Source: Polytrichum commune
Lineage: Eukaryota; Streptophyta; Polytrichopsida; Polytrichales; Polytrichaceae
Assembly: GCA_950295325.1 (NCBI GenBank)
Contig: OX485803.1
Location: 37,401,554 to 37,465,553, forward strand
DNA: 64,000 bases
Direction: 5' to 3'
The position numbers were made by a program, and so were the translations under genes. Positions 1 through 9,706 of the stretch are shown here, one piece after another. The notes under the pieces were generated by a model. That model was not told where the DNA came from, searched no databases, and saw only the letters and a program-made list of their open reading frames with translations. Positions within the stretch are counted from its first letter, which is position 1. Each line of letters starts with the position of its first letter.

Positions 1-482
1 CCTTGACCACATCATCTCTTAACAAATGTTGTATGTGGAGCCGTTGTTCGTAGGTCTCTAAGGTTGGATTATTCTTATATCTTGATCCTTCGTGTGTGTT
101 GTGATGGTGGCATGCAAACTCCATCCATTTATAGCCCTAATACACAAATAACCATCCGTATTCGTCAACAAACCATGAAGCATGCTTGATGAAGACATGT
201 TATTGGACATATCCAAGAACAAATTTATTATTTACAAAACTAAGAATTTGATATTAGTCTAGAAATACATAGGTAGAGAATATAACTACCATGTCAAGTA
301 AGGTGAGTCTTTGAATAATGAACAAGGAATACAAAGTTTAGGTTGTGATAAAAGTTACCGAGTCGTGAGTCACGTGGTGTTCACCAAATAATTTTACAAG
401 TAGTTGTCCAAATTTGTCTGCCCTTCTTTTGAAAGCAAAATGTAATTATAGCTTCAAGGTTAGTCTTGCAAGGGTAAGGAAG
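1..482. other. AT-rich intergenic DNA, nothing recognised
   Basis: I see no gene or clear repeat boundary here. The short open frames are spread over several frames and look like chance. Confidence 0.5.
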
Positions 483-627
483 CAATGGATGAGTGGTGGC
501 ATGAACGGAGGAGATCAGGGGAGGAGGGTTACATCGGTCAAATCCGACGGTCCAAAAAACACATGCAATGTGGCCTCACCAGAAGCCAGAAGTTGCTTTC
601 ATCGCCCATAGACTTCTTCTCGATAAT
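483..627 (+). repeat. left arm of a long imperfect inverted repeat
   Basis: This stretch of about 145 bp is matched in reverse complement at 1413-1560. Shared landmarks include GGAGATCAGGGGAGGAGGGTT on this arm and its complement near 1515-1535, and a shared end reading CGAGAAGAAGTCTATRGGCGATGAAAG in the other orientation. Short frames in both arms translate to nearly the same peptide (MSGGxNGGDQGRRVT), which only reflects the duplication. The two arms enclose the transposon at 731-1345. Confidence 0.75.
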
Positions 628-730
628 CACTCTAAAGTTGTCCAACAAACCATATGGTCATGCCAATTAGCCCCATATGTTGATGTAGCTCTCTCAGCCA
701 ATATTACATTTTGCCACACCCGATCACAAC

Positions 731-1345
731 CTCAGGGAGGTCACTAATGAAAATCTTAGAAACAACATGCGATTAAAAAAAAAGGTCTAATATATTCATT
801 GTAGACTTTTTTTGCAAAAAAACATACATATAATATAGGGGGTTTTAGAATAATGAAACATGTTTACATGTAAAATACCACCACATATAATGGCCTCTTT
901 TATCTAGTCAGTACATGTAAAATAGAGTGGAAATAATTAATAGGGGTGGCGGGTCTAGGGTAGGGTTTGTGCTTGTGGATGAAAATAAGTAATTTTATGT
1001 TGAAAAAGTTTGGATGGATGACTTGGCATGTTGGCTAGCTTGAACATTACTAAACCAACGTATTGAATGTGGAGTTAATGTTCTCTACCTATTTCATCGC
1101 GTTGTTTGAATGGCAATCTTCTTTCCAATTTTCTTTGGTAGTTTAAGTAAAATAGGGTATATTAAAATAATTCCCCAAAAATTTATAATTATTGATAGGG
1201 TGTATTAAAATACAAGCATCTACCTTTATTTGGAAGAATATCATACCTTATAATCTTTTCTACAAGGTAAATAGCCCCCCCAAAAAATAAATAGGTCATG
1301 AGCGCACGTGTATACATTAATAAAAGAGGGAGTGACCTCCATGAG
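731..1345. mobile_element. non-autonomous DNA transposon, 8-bp TSD family, copy 1
   Basis: The ends are CTCAGGGAGGTCACT on the left and the complement of CTCATGGAGGTCACT on the right. The flanking direct repeat ATCACAAC is perfect at 723-730 and 1346-1353. An 8-bp TSD is typical of hAT elements, so hAT-like is the best guess; the superfamily is inferred. The right end carries a subterminal CACGTGCG motif and a GGTAAATAGCCCCC stretch, both shared with the copy at 19376-20873. There is no coding capacity. Confidence 0.75.
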
Positions 1346-1412
1346 ATCACAACTTATGGGAAGATGTGATTTTTGAAAAAGTTTCACAATTTTGGCACCG
1401 TTCAATGAAGGT

Positions 1413-1560
1413 TTATCGAGAAGAAGTCTATAGGCGATGAAAGCAGCTTCTGGGGTCTAGTGAGGCCACGTTGCCTGTGCTTTCTTGACCATCGGATTTG
1501 ACAAATGTAACCCTCCTCCCCTGATCTCCTCCGTTCCTGCCACCACTCATCCACTGCATT
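1413..1560 (-). repeat. right arm of the long inverted repeat
   Basis: Reverse-complement partner of 483-627. Similarity stops close to 1560, at the complement of the point where the left arm starts. The pair probably marks an older inverted-repeat element into which the 8-bp-TSD transposon inserted. Confidence 0.75.
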
Positions 1561-2309
1561 GGGCACATTGTTGGATGGACATGCGTTATCACAAGTTGGA
1601 AATTCAAGAAATGTTTAGAATTTAGGATCGCAGACAACTTGTTTGTTGATGATTCAAATAGAGGAACTCAATTAGATGAATCAAATAAGATAGAACTTTG
1701 TTGTTGTTGATACATGTTTGATAATATTTACCTGATAACTCCGCATCCTCAAACATCTTAACAACTCCACCATGCATGCTTGTGGAGGATAACATATACT
1801 CTCAATGTTTTCAATCGCCGATTTCTGCACCCCTTTGTCTTGTATTGTCCAAACACATTGAAAGTGTACATTTACCATTTCCTCACAAACTATGTTTAGA
1901 GCATGCAAGGTACATATATGAACATTGTCATTACAAAAGAATAAATGCCAACATTGGCTAAGGAATTATCACAACTTACAGTAGGGGCTGGTGGCTATAG
2001 GATACAACTTTCCTACCAAGTAACTCACATTTCATTTGCCAAGTCACTTACATCACAATACAATGCTCGTACACGGCCGTTAGGAACCGAACCCTAGCCA
2101 CTTAACATGTGACACTAACCCTCACATACAATGAACCATTGAGAAGTTCTATGACTCGGCAACCACCTCGCAAAAAAAGTGATCATATACCCCTACAACA
2201 CCACAACCACACTAACCCCACCGATACAAGGATCATCCAATCGCTCAGTTTTCATGGTCACTATGGTTACCTTGGTTACTGTAGTGCCCACCCCGAGAGG
2301 GGTTAGTAG
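1561..2309. other. intergenic DNA, nothing recognised
   Basis: AT-rich sequence with short open frames only. No motif or repeat end was identified. Confidence 0.45.
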
Positions 2310-2700
2310 TCATGCACCACTAATATTATGTCCAATGGACATAATATCAAGGGTGGGTCGAACAAGCATTTCAATCACGTTGATCCCACTAAGGTCAACA
2401 TTTCTTCTCTCTAAACCTTGTCTAATGAAGTATTCCATATATCTAAATGAATTCATTCCCAACTTCTCTACATGGACGATTTCGGCCTCATCCATCTTTA
2501 ATACGAAGATGAGAGGTGAACCGTGTAGTTATGGTAAACAATAAACGAAAATTAGAATAACTTGCCTTAGAAGTAGAAAAATCCTTGATCACCACATGCA
2601 ATTGCAAATCTCCAATTGAATTTAACAGTCCACCCTTTTCATAATTTTGCATCGAGTCGTGAACTTGAAGACAGTAGCAATTTAAGAATGTACCCTTCAT
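2310..2700 (-). pseudogene. possible decayed coding sequence, unidentified
   Basis: Two abutting minus-strand frames (2700-2488 and 2495-2310) have protein-like composition and could be one reading shifted by a frameshift. I do not recognise the product. Other protein-like minus-strand fragments lie at 4529-4128 and 5924-5664, and the Tourist-like elements at 2826-3328 and 3515-4009 sit between them. A single old minus-strand gene or transposon ORF broken by insertions is possible but not shown. Confidence 0.25.
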
Positions 2701-2771
2701 AAGATTCTTTCAACGCTTATAATATGAAGTGTTCAATCCTATTGCCAATGTCCAGGTCATTTTTGGCACAA

Positions 2772-3500
2772 GTGGTCAAGATCCTAGTGCTTCCAAATCC
2801 AACTAGTTGCAAGTTGACATTCTTAGGGCCACTTCACACACGAGCCAAGGGCCGTGACCATGAGATTGTGAGAGCCCAAAAGAAAGTGTCCAAAGGCCGT
2901 CCCAACACATCTCCAAAATCACGTAGTGTGGTCATGGACCCTCAAGTGTAGTGTGAAGTCATATGTGACTGGGCCTCAACCAAATGTTATTTCAATGAAT
3001 TTTTTATTCATGCGGGTCCTCACACATGATAAAATAGAATAAACCAACGGTTGTGAGCGTTAGGAGTGCCATGGTCTCCCAGTTTTGTTTTAGGCCTACC
3101 TCCAAGAGTTAGGTGGCTTTTGAAAATAGTCCAAGTGACCGTGAAACATGATCCATTCGGTGCCATGTAGGAATCCATGTAGACTTTACATCCATCTTGC
3201 ATTCACATACTCCGTTAGTCCCTCGAGCGTACTGTGAAGCGAACTTGGACCGGCTCCGTCCTTTCCACCAATGAGAGTGCTTGGAGTGTAATGGTCACGG
3301 GCTCTTAGTCCTGTGTGTGAAGTGGCCCTTAGTCATTCTTTATTAATTTGAGGTGTATTTTAGAAATTTCTTCTAAAATGTTCAATAATTTTCTTGAAGT
3401 CTGGAACACCAACCAGTGATTTCTCAAACTCAACCGGTTCGTTTGTAACGAGTGGCCCGTTCTCCGTGTTCATTGACTATTGCTAAACCTCCAAATCTAA
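2772..3500 (+). repeat. dispersed repeat D, split by a Tourist-like element
   Basis: The stretch 2772-2825 begins AGATCCTAGTGCTTCCAA. It continues after the inserted element as 3332-3500, which includes AACTCAACCGGTTCGTTTG. Related sequence is at 20889-21090 and 31868-31995, with a weaker match near 43300. The uninterrupted copy at 20889-21090 shows that the DNA between 2826 and 3328 is an insertion. I see no coding content or termini. Confidence 0.6.
2826..3328 (+). mobile_element. Tourist-like (PIF/Harbinger) MITE, copy 1
   Basis: This 503-bp element has inverted ends GGGCCACTTCACACACGAG and GGGCCACTTCACACACAGG (the right end read in complement). A TTA duplication flanks it at 2823-2825 and 3329-3331. 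GG[G/C]CC ends with a TTA target are typical of PIF/Harbinger-derived Tourist elements. Related copies are at 3515-4009 (opposite orientation) and 18014-18514 (same orientation). It has no transposase. Confidence 0.8.
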
Positions 3501-3514
3501 GATCCTAGGGCCAA

Positions 3515-4009
3515 GGGCCACTTCACACACATGAGACTGAGAGCCCGTGACCATTACACTTCAAGCACGAGTCTCATTGGTGGAAAAGGTGGAGCTTCAC
3601 ACTAAGCTTGAGGGACCAATCGGAGTATGTGAATGTAAGATGGATGTCAAGTCTGGATGGATTTCTACATGGCATCGAATGGATCATGTTTCATGGTCAC
3701 TTGGACTATTCTCAAAAATCACCTCTTGAAGGTAGGCCTCACACAAAACCATCGAGAGACCATGGCACTCAAAACGCTCACAACCGTTGGTTTATTCTAT
3801 TTTTTCATGTGCGAGGACCCACGTGAACAGAAAATTCATTGAAATAGCATTTGACTAAGAGCCCAGTCACATATGACTTCACACCACACTTGAGGGCCCG
3901 TGACCACAGTAGATGATTTTGGAGGTGGCTTGGGATGGCCTTTGGACACTTTCTTTTGGGCTCTCACAATTTCATGGTCACGGCCCTTGGCTCGTGTGTG
4001 AAGTGACCC
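3515..4009 (-). mobile_element. Tourist-like MITE, copy 2, inverted
   Basis: This element of about 495 bp is the same family as 2826-3328 but in reverse orientation. Its ends are GGGCCACTTCACACACATGAG and the complement of GGGTCACTTCACACACGAG. There is no clean TTA duplication. Instead a perfect 26-bp host sequence, starting TAAACCTCCAAATC, occurs as a direct repeat at 3484-3509 and 4010-4035. Five extra bases separate the left copy from the element. Confidence 0.75.
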
Positions 4010-4127
4010 TAAACCTCCAAATCTAAGATCCTAGGACTAGTTCTGTTACGCGGGCATGATTCTTAACTACAAACTTGTATACAATATACCTTCATGAGTG
4101 AAATTATGTAAAGTGAACCATGGTCCT

Positions 4128-4529
4128 CTAGACAACCTTAACATCCAATAACACATTGTTGAAGTTGTCCAATTGTAAAATTTTGTACTTCAATTTCAAG
4201 CTTTCATTGTTGCATCGGACCTCATAGGTACTATTGAGAAACAATGGATTCCCAACTAAATCTTCACATTGATTATGGACTAATTTCCTCAACCGAAGTA
4301 CTTGACAAGGGTTTGGTAGGCGCCCTAAGTGGAGACCTCTTCCAACTTGTTTGATACCACCTTTGAACTTCTTGTATAACTTGTTGAAGTCATTTAAAGA
4401 GATACCGCTTTCGTCATGAACTTGTAGCACTTCATGGGGACTAATTGCGTGACCAACTTTCTCCAAGTTCATGTTGGCCATTTGAATCCCAACCCGTGTC
4501 ATAGTAGGCACTTTGAGCAACAATTGCAC
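4128..4529 (-). pseudogene. unidentified 133-codon open frame
   Basis: This minus-strand frame has protein-like composition, with stretches such as SLNDFNKLYKKFKGGIKQ and GRLPNPCQVLRLRKLVH. It begins at ATG 4529 and stops at 4128. I recognise no domain. It lies beside the inverted Tourist-like copy and may be one exon or fragment of a decayed transposon ORF or host gene. A chance frame cannot be excluded. Confidence 0.35.
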
Positions 4530-5663
4530 TTTTGTTGGCTCTGTCTGTAGGGGACAGACTATGCATCAACTTCTATGTTTCAAGAGCAAATTTGCTAACC
4601 AGTTTGCGTTCACGCTTGGACATTACTTGTTCATGCTTATTTTTTTGTCCAATTTATTTAATGTGGACGTTAGCTATAGTTATATATATTTAGTTAACCG
4701 TAGTTGCTCCCTAAACTGTATTGAAAAAAATCTAGTTAACTATAGTTATTTTGTTAGTTTTTAATTATTGATTTAAAAAAATTTGAGTGATAAATGAGTA
4801 GCTTCAATCCTTGACCCGCATTTGAGAAGAAGGTGCACAAAATCCAAGAAAGGTTTGGTTATAAGTATAATAAGTAGCCATGGATTGGCATAAACAAAGT
4901 GGACAGGTACAGTCGTAGTCTTTCACAAGAAAGGACAAAGCCTCACGGTTCTGCTGTTTTCTTGTTTGGGATAGAATGAAAACCCAAAAGAAATTGCCAA
5001 TTTCAACTTGATCGATCGGTCTTGCTTCCACATCATCGCTCGTGTGTTGCAACTTGAGGCATACTCCTCTTGGATTCTTCTTCGCGTAACTTAGTTGTTG
5101 GTGCCAACACGATGCAAGCTAAATGGCATGTGGGCCTTTGCATGGCCACAATTTAGATAGATTGCGTTGTTGTCTAGTTTGACTACGGTGGCGAAATGGA
5201 GTTTTCCTTAAGATTGTTGAGCCTCCCTTGCACTTTTGGCAATTCGTAATTGGCTACGTTGAGACCAGAGTTCGGGAAGTTTTTGAAGCCTTAGTGGCTA
5301 ATTGCCGGTAGTTGCTACGAAGGGTCGGATTTTTCCCAATTTACATTGGCAAGAGCCGGTCTTTTGTAAAATCAATTGGCCAATTGCCTATATTTTCATA
5401 TTTTCATTGGCCAATATCCGATTAAATGGAATTCATATGAGCACTAATTGTTTAAAAAATGTATGAAAAGTTATTAGAAATGATTTCTTAGTACAAAATC
5501 TTGAATCAGTGAAAAGAAAGGCATGTTCAAAACTTTAAATTTGAAGAGTTAATATCCTTGGCAAGAATTGAACCTAGCAATGCCTTCACCGCTTGAAGGC
5601 CAAGGGTCCCCCAATTCTTCATAGAAGCAATTGGATTTGGTCATGGGTCAAAAAGTTGAAGGT

Positions 5664-6118
5664 TTAGGGTACTTCCTCAAGTGCATCATTAGATGCCCCA
5701 GACAAATAGCGCTCTGGATGCTTCCGGTTGAAATCCAGTAACTCACAAGAAGAATCGGCTACATTTTCTGGTCCATCGGCTAATTGCCGGAGGATTGAAA
5801 TTACAGTCGGATTGCCATCCGATGGTTGGAAATTTGAACCGGCCATGAGGGGAAATCCATCGGATGATAATGAACCAGCCGTCGGTTTTCCCCGAACATA
5901 GGTTGAGACTTGCAACAAGAGCATTCTATTCCTCTTTGTGCAATATTCCCATTTTTCTCATGTTGTTATGCTCCTACAAGTCAACCAACCGAGATTCCAA
6001 TTCTTCTCTATTGGTAATTTCGGCAACAAGATTTTGTGTTCGGATATCGTACTTGCTTTGCATCGTACACATCCCGTTTTGTAAGGAAGTTGGCTATCTT
6101 CTCAAATTTTTTAACTGA
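5664..6118 (-). pseudogene. possible decayed coding sequence, unidentified
   Basis: An open minus-strand frame covers 5924-5664 and contains QLADGPENVADSSCELLDF. Upstream, at about 6090-5925, another minus-strand frame reads NLVAEITNREELESRLVDL before stops, which suggests a coiled-coil segment. Frameshifts and stops mean it is not functional as it stands. No family was recognised. Confidence 0.25.
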
Positions 6119-6488
6119 ATTTCAAATTCCATCGCATCATGACTCGAGCGATGGATATGTTTGTCAATGCCATCTTGCAATCATAATATTATTAAGATCC
6201 ATAATAGTGTTATGTGGGATCAACAATATTCCAAGAATATTCACGGATATTTTCCACATTCCGTATGAATAATGTTATGATATTGTAATCTCAAATTTTT
6301 GATAAAAAAAACACAAAAGTTGATGTTCCTCCCGACAGAGTTTCCAGAAGTTTGATGAAACTAAGAAGACCATTCTCTCCATTGCCAACAAACTCAAGCG
6401 ACTGACTCGGGGATTCTAATTTCGGTTGTTTACCGCTACAAGGATGAATTGGATAAACTATCTGACCACAAATCCAAGTTTCCAAAAT

Positions 6489-6898
6489 CACGGGGAGGTC
6501 ACTTCATTGTCAAGTTGACACCACGTGCGGACAAAGTTTGCTACCCCTATATTACATGCCATATATAATTTTAAAATTTATGGTATGTTCTCTACATATA
6601 CATAACCATTGATAGTATCTTTTGTATACTTTTTTTTAAAAAAATAGTCATCTTTATTTTTTTTAGTAATTGTTTTAGTTCAATTTTGTGTCATTCTAGT
6701 TAGAAATGGTATGTTTTATGAAAAAAACAAATCATCAAATTTAGTTACCACTTTTGACTATGTCATAGGTACTGTGTATATCTACTCATGAAAAAAATTG
6801 ATAAAATTTTGACCCATTTTGGTGGTGCAACTTACCAAAAGAAGATTTTTTTTGGTCGCACGTGGTGTTCAACTTGACAATGGAGTGATCTACCCGTG
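6489..6898. mobile_element. non-autonomous DNA transposon, 8-bp TSD family, copy 2
   Basis: This 410-bp element has ends CACGGGGAGGTCACT and (complement) CACGGGTAGATCACT. Beyond them the inverted repeat continues almost perfectly for about 40 bp and ends in CCACGTGCG. The TSD is TCCAAAAT at 6481-6488 and 6899-6906. It belongs with 731-1345 and 19376-20873. The interior is AT-rich and non-coding. Confidence 0.85.
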
Positions 6899-6906
6899 TC
6901 CAAAAT

Positions 6907-7864
6907 GAGCACTGCTAAGTTGATTTGAAGCGACATCCTCAAATGATCATGGGTTTATATTTGGGAGCAATCCATGCTTGAACTTTGTGCAAACCCTCTG
7001 ATTTTTGTAGCATTTTCTATCACCATCTCTAATGACAACAATAGCAAAGACAAAACATGTTGAAAATACGATGAACAATAGCTCCAAAGCTTCGACATGC
7101 TGGACAAAAAACCGGACCAAGAAGGTTGACAAGATTCCCACGTAGATACAGTCCACCCTCTATAAATGTTAGGCTCTGGAGTAAAATTTTCCTAACATTT
7201 ATAGTGAGTTAACATTGTAACAGTTATGAAGGGAGCTTTTTGAATGCTTAACAAATATAAATTCATTACAATTATGGAGGGAGAGTTTTGCAAAATTATC
7301 ATATATAAAATATGTGTATCAAATCAATCTTTTATTTTTATGAAACAGAATAAGAATCAATATAGTCCAAATGAATAATTTGATCACAAAAGTCAAATTT
7401 GGTGGCTTTTGCCACTTTGAGTCAATGTAATGGATGTCATCACACAATATTGGATGTATTTCGTAGGTTAACATTTATAAGTGGCAAATTAACAAAGAGG
7501 GGAGTAAATTATTGTTAACATTTAACATAGTTAACATTCTAGTTAGCAATATGAGGGGAGTACGATTTTGTTAACAAATATAATGAGTTAACGTTTATAA
7601 GTGTAACATTTATCGAGGGTGGACTGTATGTTGGTGTGTACAAGATTCCTGCCTACATCAATCATAAGCTTAGTTGCAATTCAATCACAAACACTTGTTC
7701 AAAATCATGCTTGTTCCCGCTTACCAAACCCAAATTGCTTTGTCACGAGTCTCTATTTTGAATCATGTTCTAACTTCTTCGTTGAAGTAACTTTCCCAAA
7801 GCCCCAATATTCATATGATGGTTACGGGGCCATATTCGAGTGTGCTTATTATGTAAAGATCATC
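6907..7864. other. intergenic DNA, nothing recognised
   Basis: AT-rich. GTTAACATTTATAAGTG-like words recur between about 7190 and 7620 and suggest a degenerate repeat, but I could not define a unit. No gene is supported. Confidence 0.4.
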
Positions 7865-8500
7865 ATGTAATGGGGGTGTAGGTTAGTGGTTGTGGTATTG
7901 GTGGGAATGGTATTAAGGGGTTTCCACTAAGTTGTTGATATATTTACTTTGTAGTTTAGGGTGTGCCTTGTATGATGTTGGTTTCAACATGTGCATTATT
8001 GAGCGTCATTAGGTTCTTTGTGAGATTTTTAAAGATTTGGTAGCTAGGGGGATGGGTGTTTGTTTGTTGTATACACATACGATGGATGTGTAGTCGCTTG
8101 ATTTTGTGTAGGTATTTTGGCCAGTCAGATGTGGGATTGTAGTGGATGCTATTATGCACGATAGTGAGAATTGTGTGAGAGTTGTCATTTTTATTTGTAG
8201 GGATTTTTTCATTATGAGTGAGTATGACCATAGGTAAGGTGTGGTTATTTCTTTTGGCAAAAATTTTGACCTAATGGATGGCTTCCGTGGCATAATTTGG
8301 GTGGGGGGGGGGGGGGGATGGGCTAATCCTATTTCCACCTTCGCGATTTTGCCAAAGAGGAAGTTTCGGTTGTGTGATGAGTTGTATTGTGTGATCTCTA
8401 GTGGGCACATGACCATTGAAGAGTGGCAAGGGTGTGTGATTTTATAGGCTTTGATTAAGATGTTGATAGTTGTCATGTGCAATGTGCGGTGGTTGTTATT
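7865..8500 (-). mobile_element. decayed internal fragment of the LINE family
   Basis: Read on the - strand, this stretch matches the middle of the LINE at 25827-28977. Recognisable pieces are CPLEITQYNSSHNRNFLFG at about 8410-8350, and TSIVCVYNKQTPI near 8090. The corresponding intact stretches are CPTQLTQYNSPHTRDILFG and TSIICVHNQRTI. There are stops and frameshifts, and a run of 15 C (minus strand) at 8317-8303 lies inside the domain. Neither the 3' tail nor the RNase H region is present. Confidence 0.7.
8303..8317 (+). repeat. poly(G) tract, 15 bases
   Basis: Uninterrupted G run inside the minus-strand LINE fragment. It is one of five G or C runs of 12 or more bases in the window. Confidence 0.95.
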
Positions 8501-8679
8501 GAGTTATGAGTGCTCTAAATAGAAACTAGGTCCATCCAAACTTCGGACCAAGCTAAAATCCACGGTCTCGATGTCTTAACCAAGATCCCACAAAAAAACC
8601 CTTAAATAAGCATGCTTAAGATCAGTATTATGCTAGGATGAGTGAATTATTCTCTATCATTTAAGGGTTAGCACAAATG

Positions 8680-8900
8680 GCACAAACTATATTCCAGTGC
8701 CAAAAAACACCCAATCCATCCATGTATCCATCCTTATCATCCTTACATAAGTTACATGCTTGCACCCATCCTTGCATGCCACACATTCATCCTAACCTTC
8801 CTCACATAAAATCCTTCATCCATGCTTACCATCCTTACTTACATACATGCCTTCATCCTTACCTACATGCCATGCCTCCATCCAACCATCGTTACCATAT
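8680..8900 (+). repeat. imperfect CATCC/TTAC-rich low-complexity tract
   Basis: Words such as CATCCTTAC, CCATCC and TTACATGC recur throughout, as in an old minisatellite or an expanded simple repeat. The open frame across it reflects this composition and is not supported as a gene. Confidence 0.6.
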
Positions 8901-8929
8901 CGACCTACTAGAACCGATCCGCTATTATT

Positions 8930-9706
8930 GTGAAGACGGGGCCGAAGCGCGGGGCGGGCCAATACGCCATGGAACCGACCCGACCCGACCCGACCCGGCT
9001 TTCGATGGGGCTCGTGAGGGAACCTGCTTTGGCCCCCCCCTTTCCTTCGTCCCTCCCCTTCGCTCCCTCCCTAGCGTGTCGTCTGCAAGCTGCCCTAGAA
9101 CCCCTCCCGTTCCGTAGCTTGCATCACGATTCAAGCCCGCATTGCACTTCACGGCACCCCGTGAGGCCACGGGTGCCGTTCACGGCCTTTTCTTGATGTG
9201 CGCCTCTCTCAATTCGGCTCAGATTTGGTTCACAGACACTCAAAATAGGCTCCCAGGGGGGTTTTGTGCAGGGTCCAACTATTGGCGAGAGGGTGGGTTA
9301 ACTCAACTTAGGGACGCCCAAACCTTTGCAAATCCGCGAGGGCATGTCAATTTGCCGCAATTCCAGATCCCTAACTTAGGTTAAGTAGGGAGGGGCGAGG
9401 TTTGTCCTATTTTTTCTAATTTTGATTTCACAGGGCAAGGGTTGAGGAGTGCAGTGGGTTCTGGACGACGAACAAACGGAGGTAGAAGTAGCTGTAAAGT
9501 CGATACGTGCAAAGATTCCGCTCGAGTGCATATACTGAGAGAAAGAAAGAAAGAAAGGAAAGGAAGGAAGGAAGAGGTGTTTACTTACTTGCATGATTGA
9601 CGAGTTGCGAGGGATTGTCAAGCTTACTAACCGAAGCTCGTTGGGATCCATTTGTAGTCGTGTGTTTCTACGCACAAGAGGGAACAGGTGATTGCGTTGA
9701 GGAGAC
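8930..9706 (+). promoter_or_regulatory. GC-rich upstream region and probable leader of the BSD gene
   Basis: Base composition changes sharply at about 8930 to GC- and CpG-rich sequence, including a (GACCC)n run near 8980, and stays so until about 9400. A GAAA/GGAA purine tract lies at 9537-9575. The BSD gene starts at 9707, so this region is the likely promoter and 5' leader. I see no certain TATA box and cannot place the transcription start. Confidence 0.5.

Noticed and set aside
8677..9196. Overlapping open frames of 80-146 codons upstream of the BSD gene
   Set aside because: They follow from the CATCC-type low-complexity tract and the GC-rich promoter region; no domain and frames on both strands.
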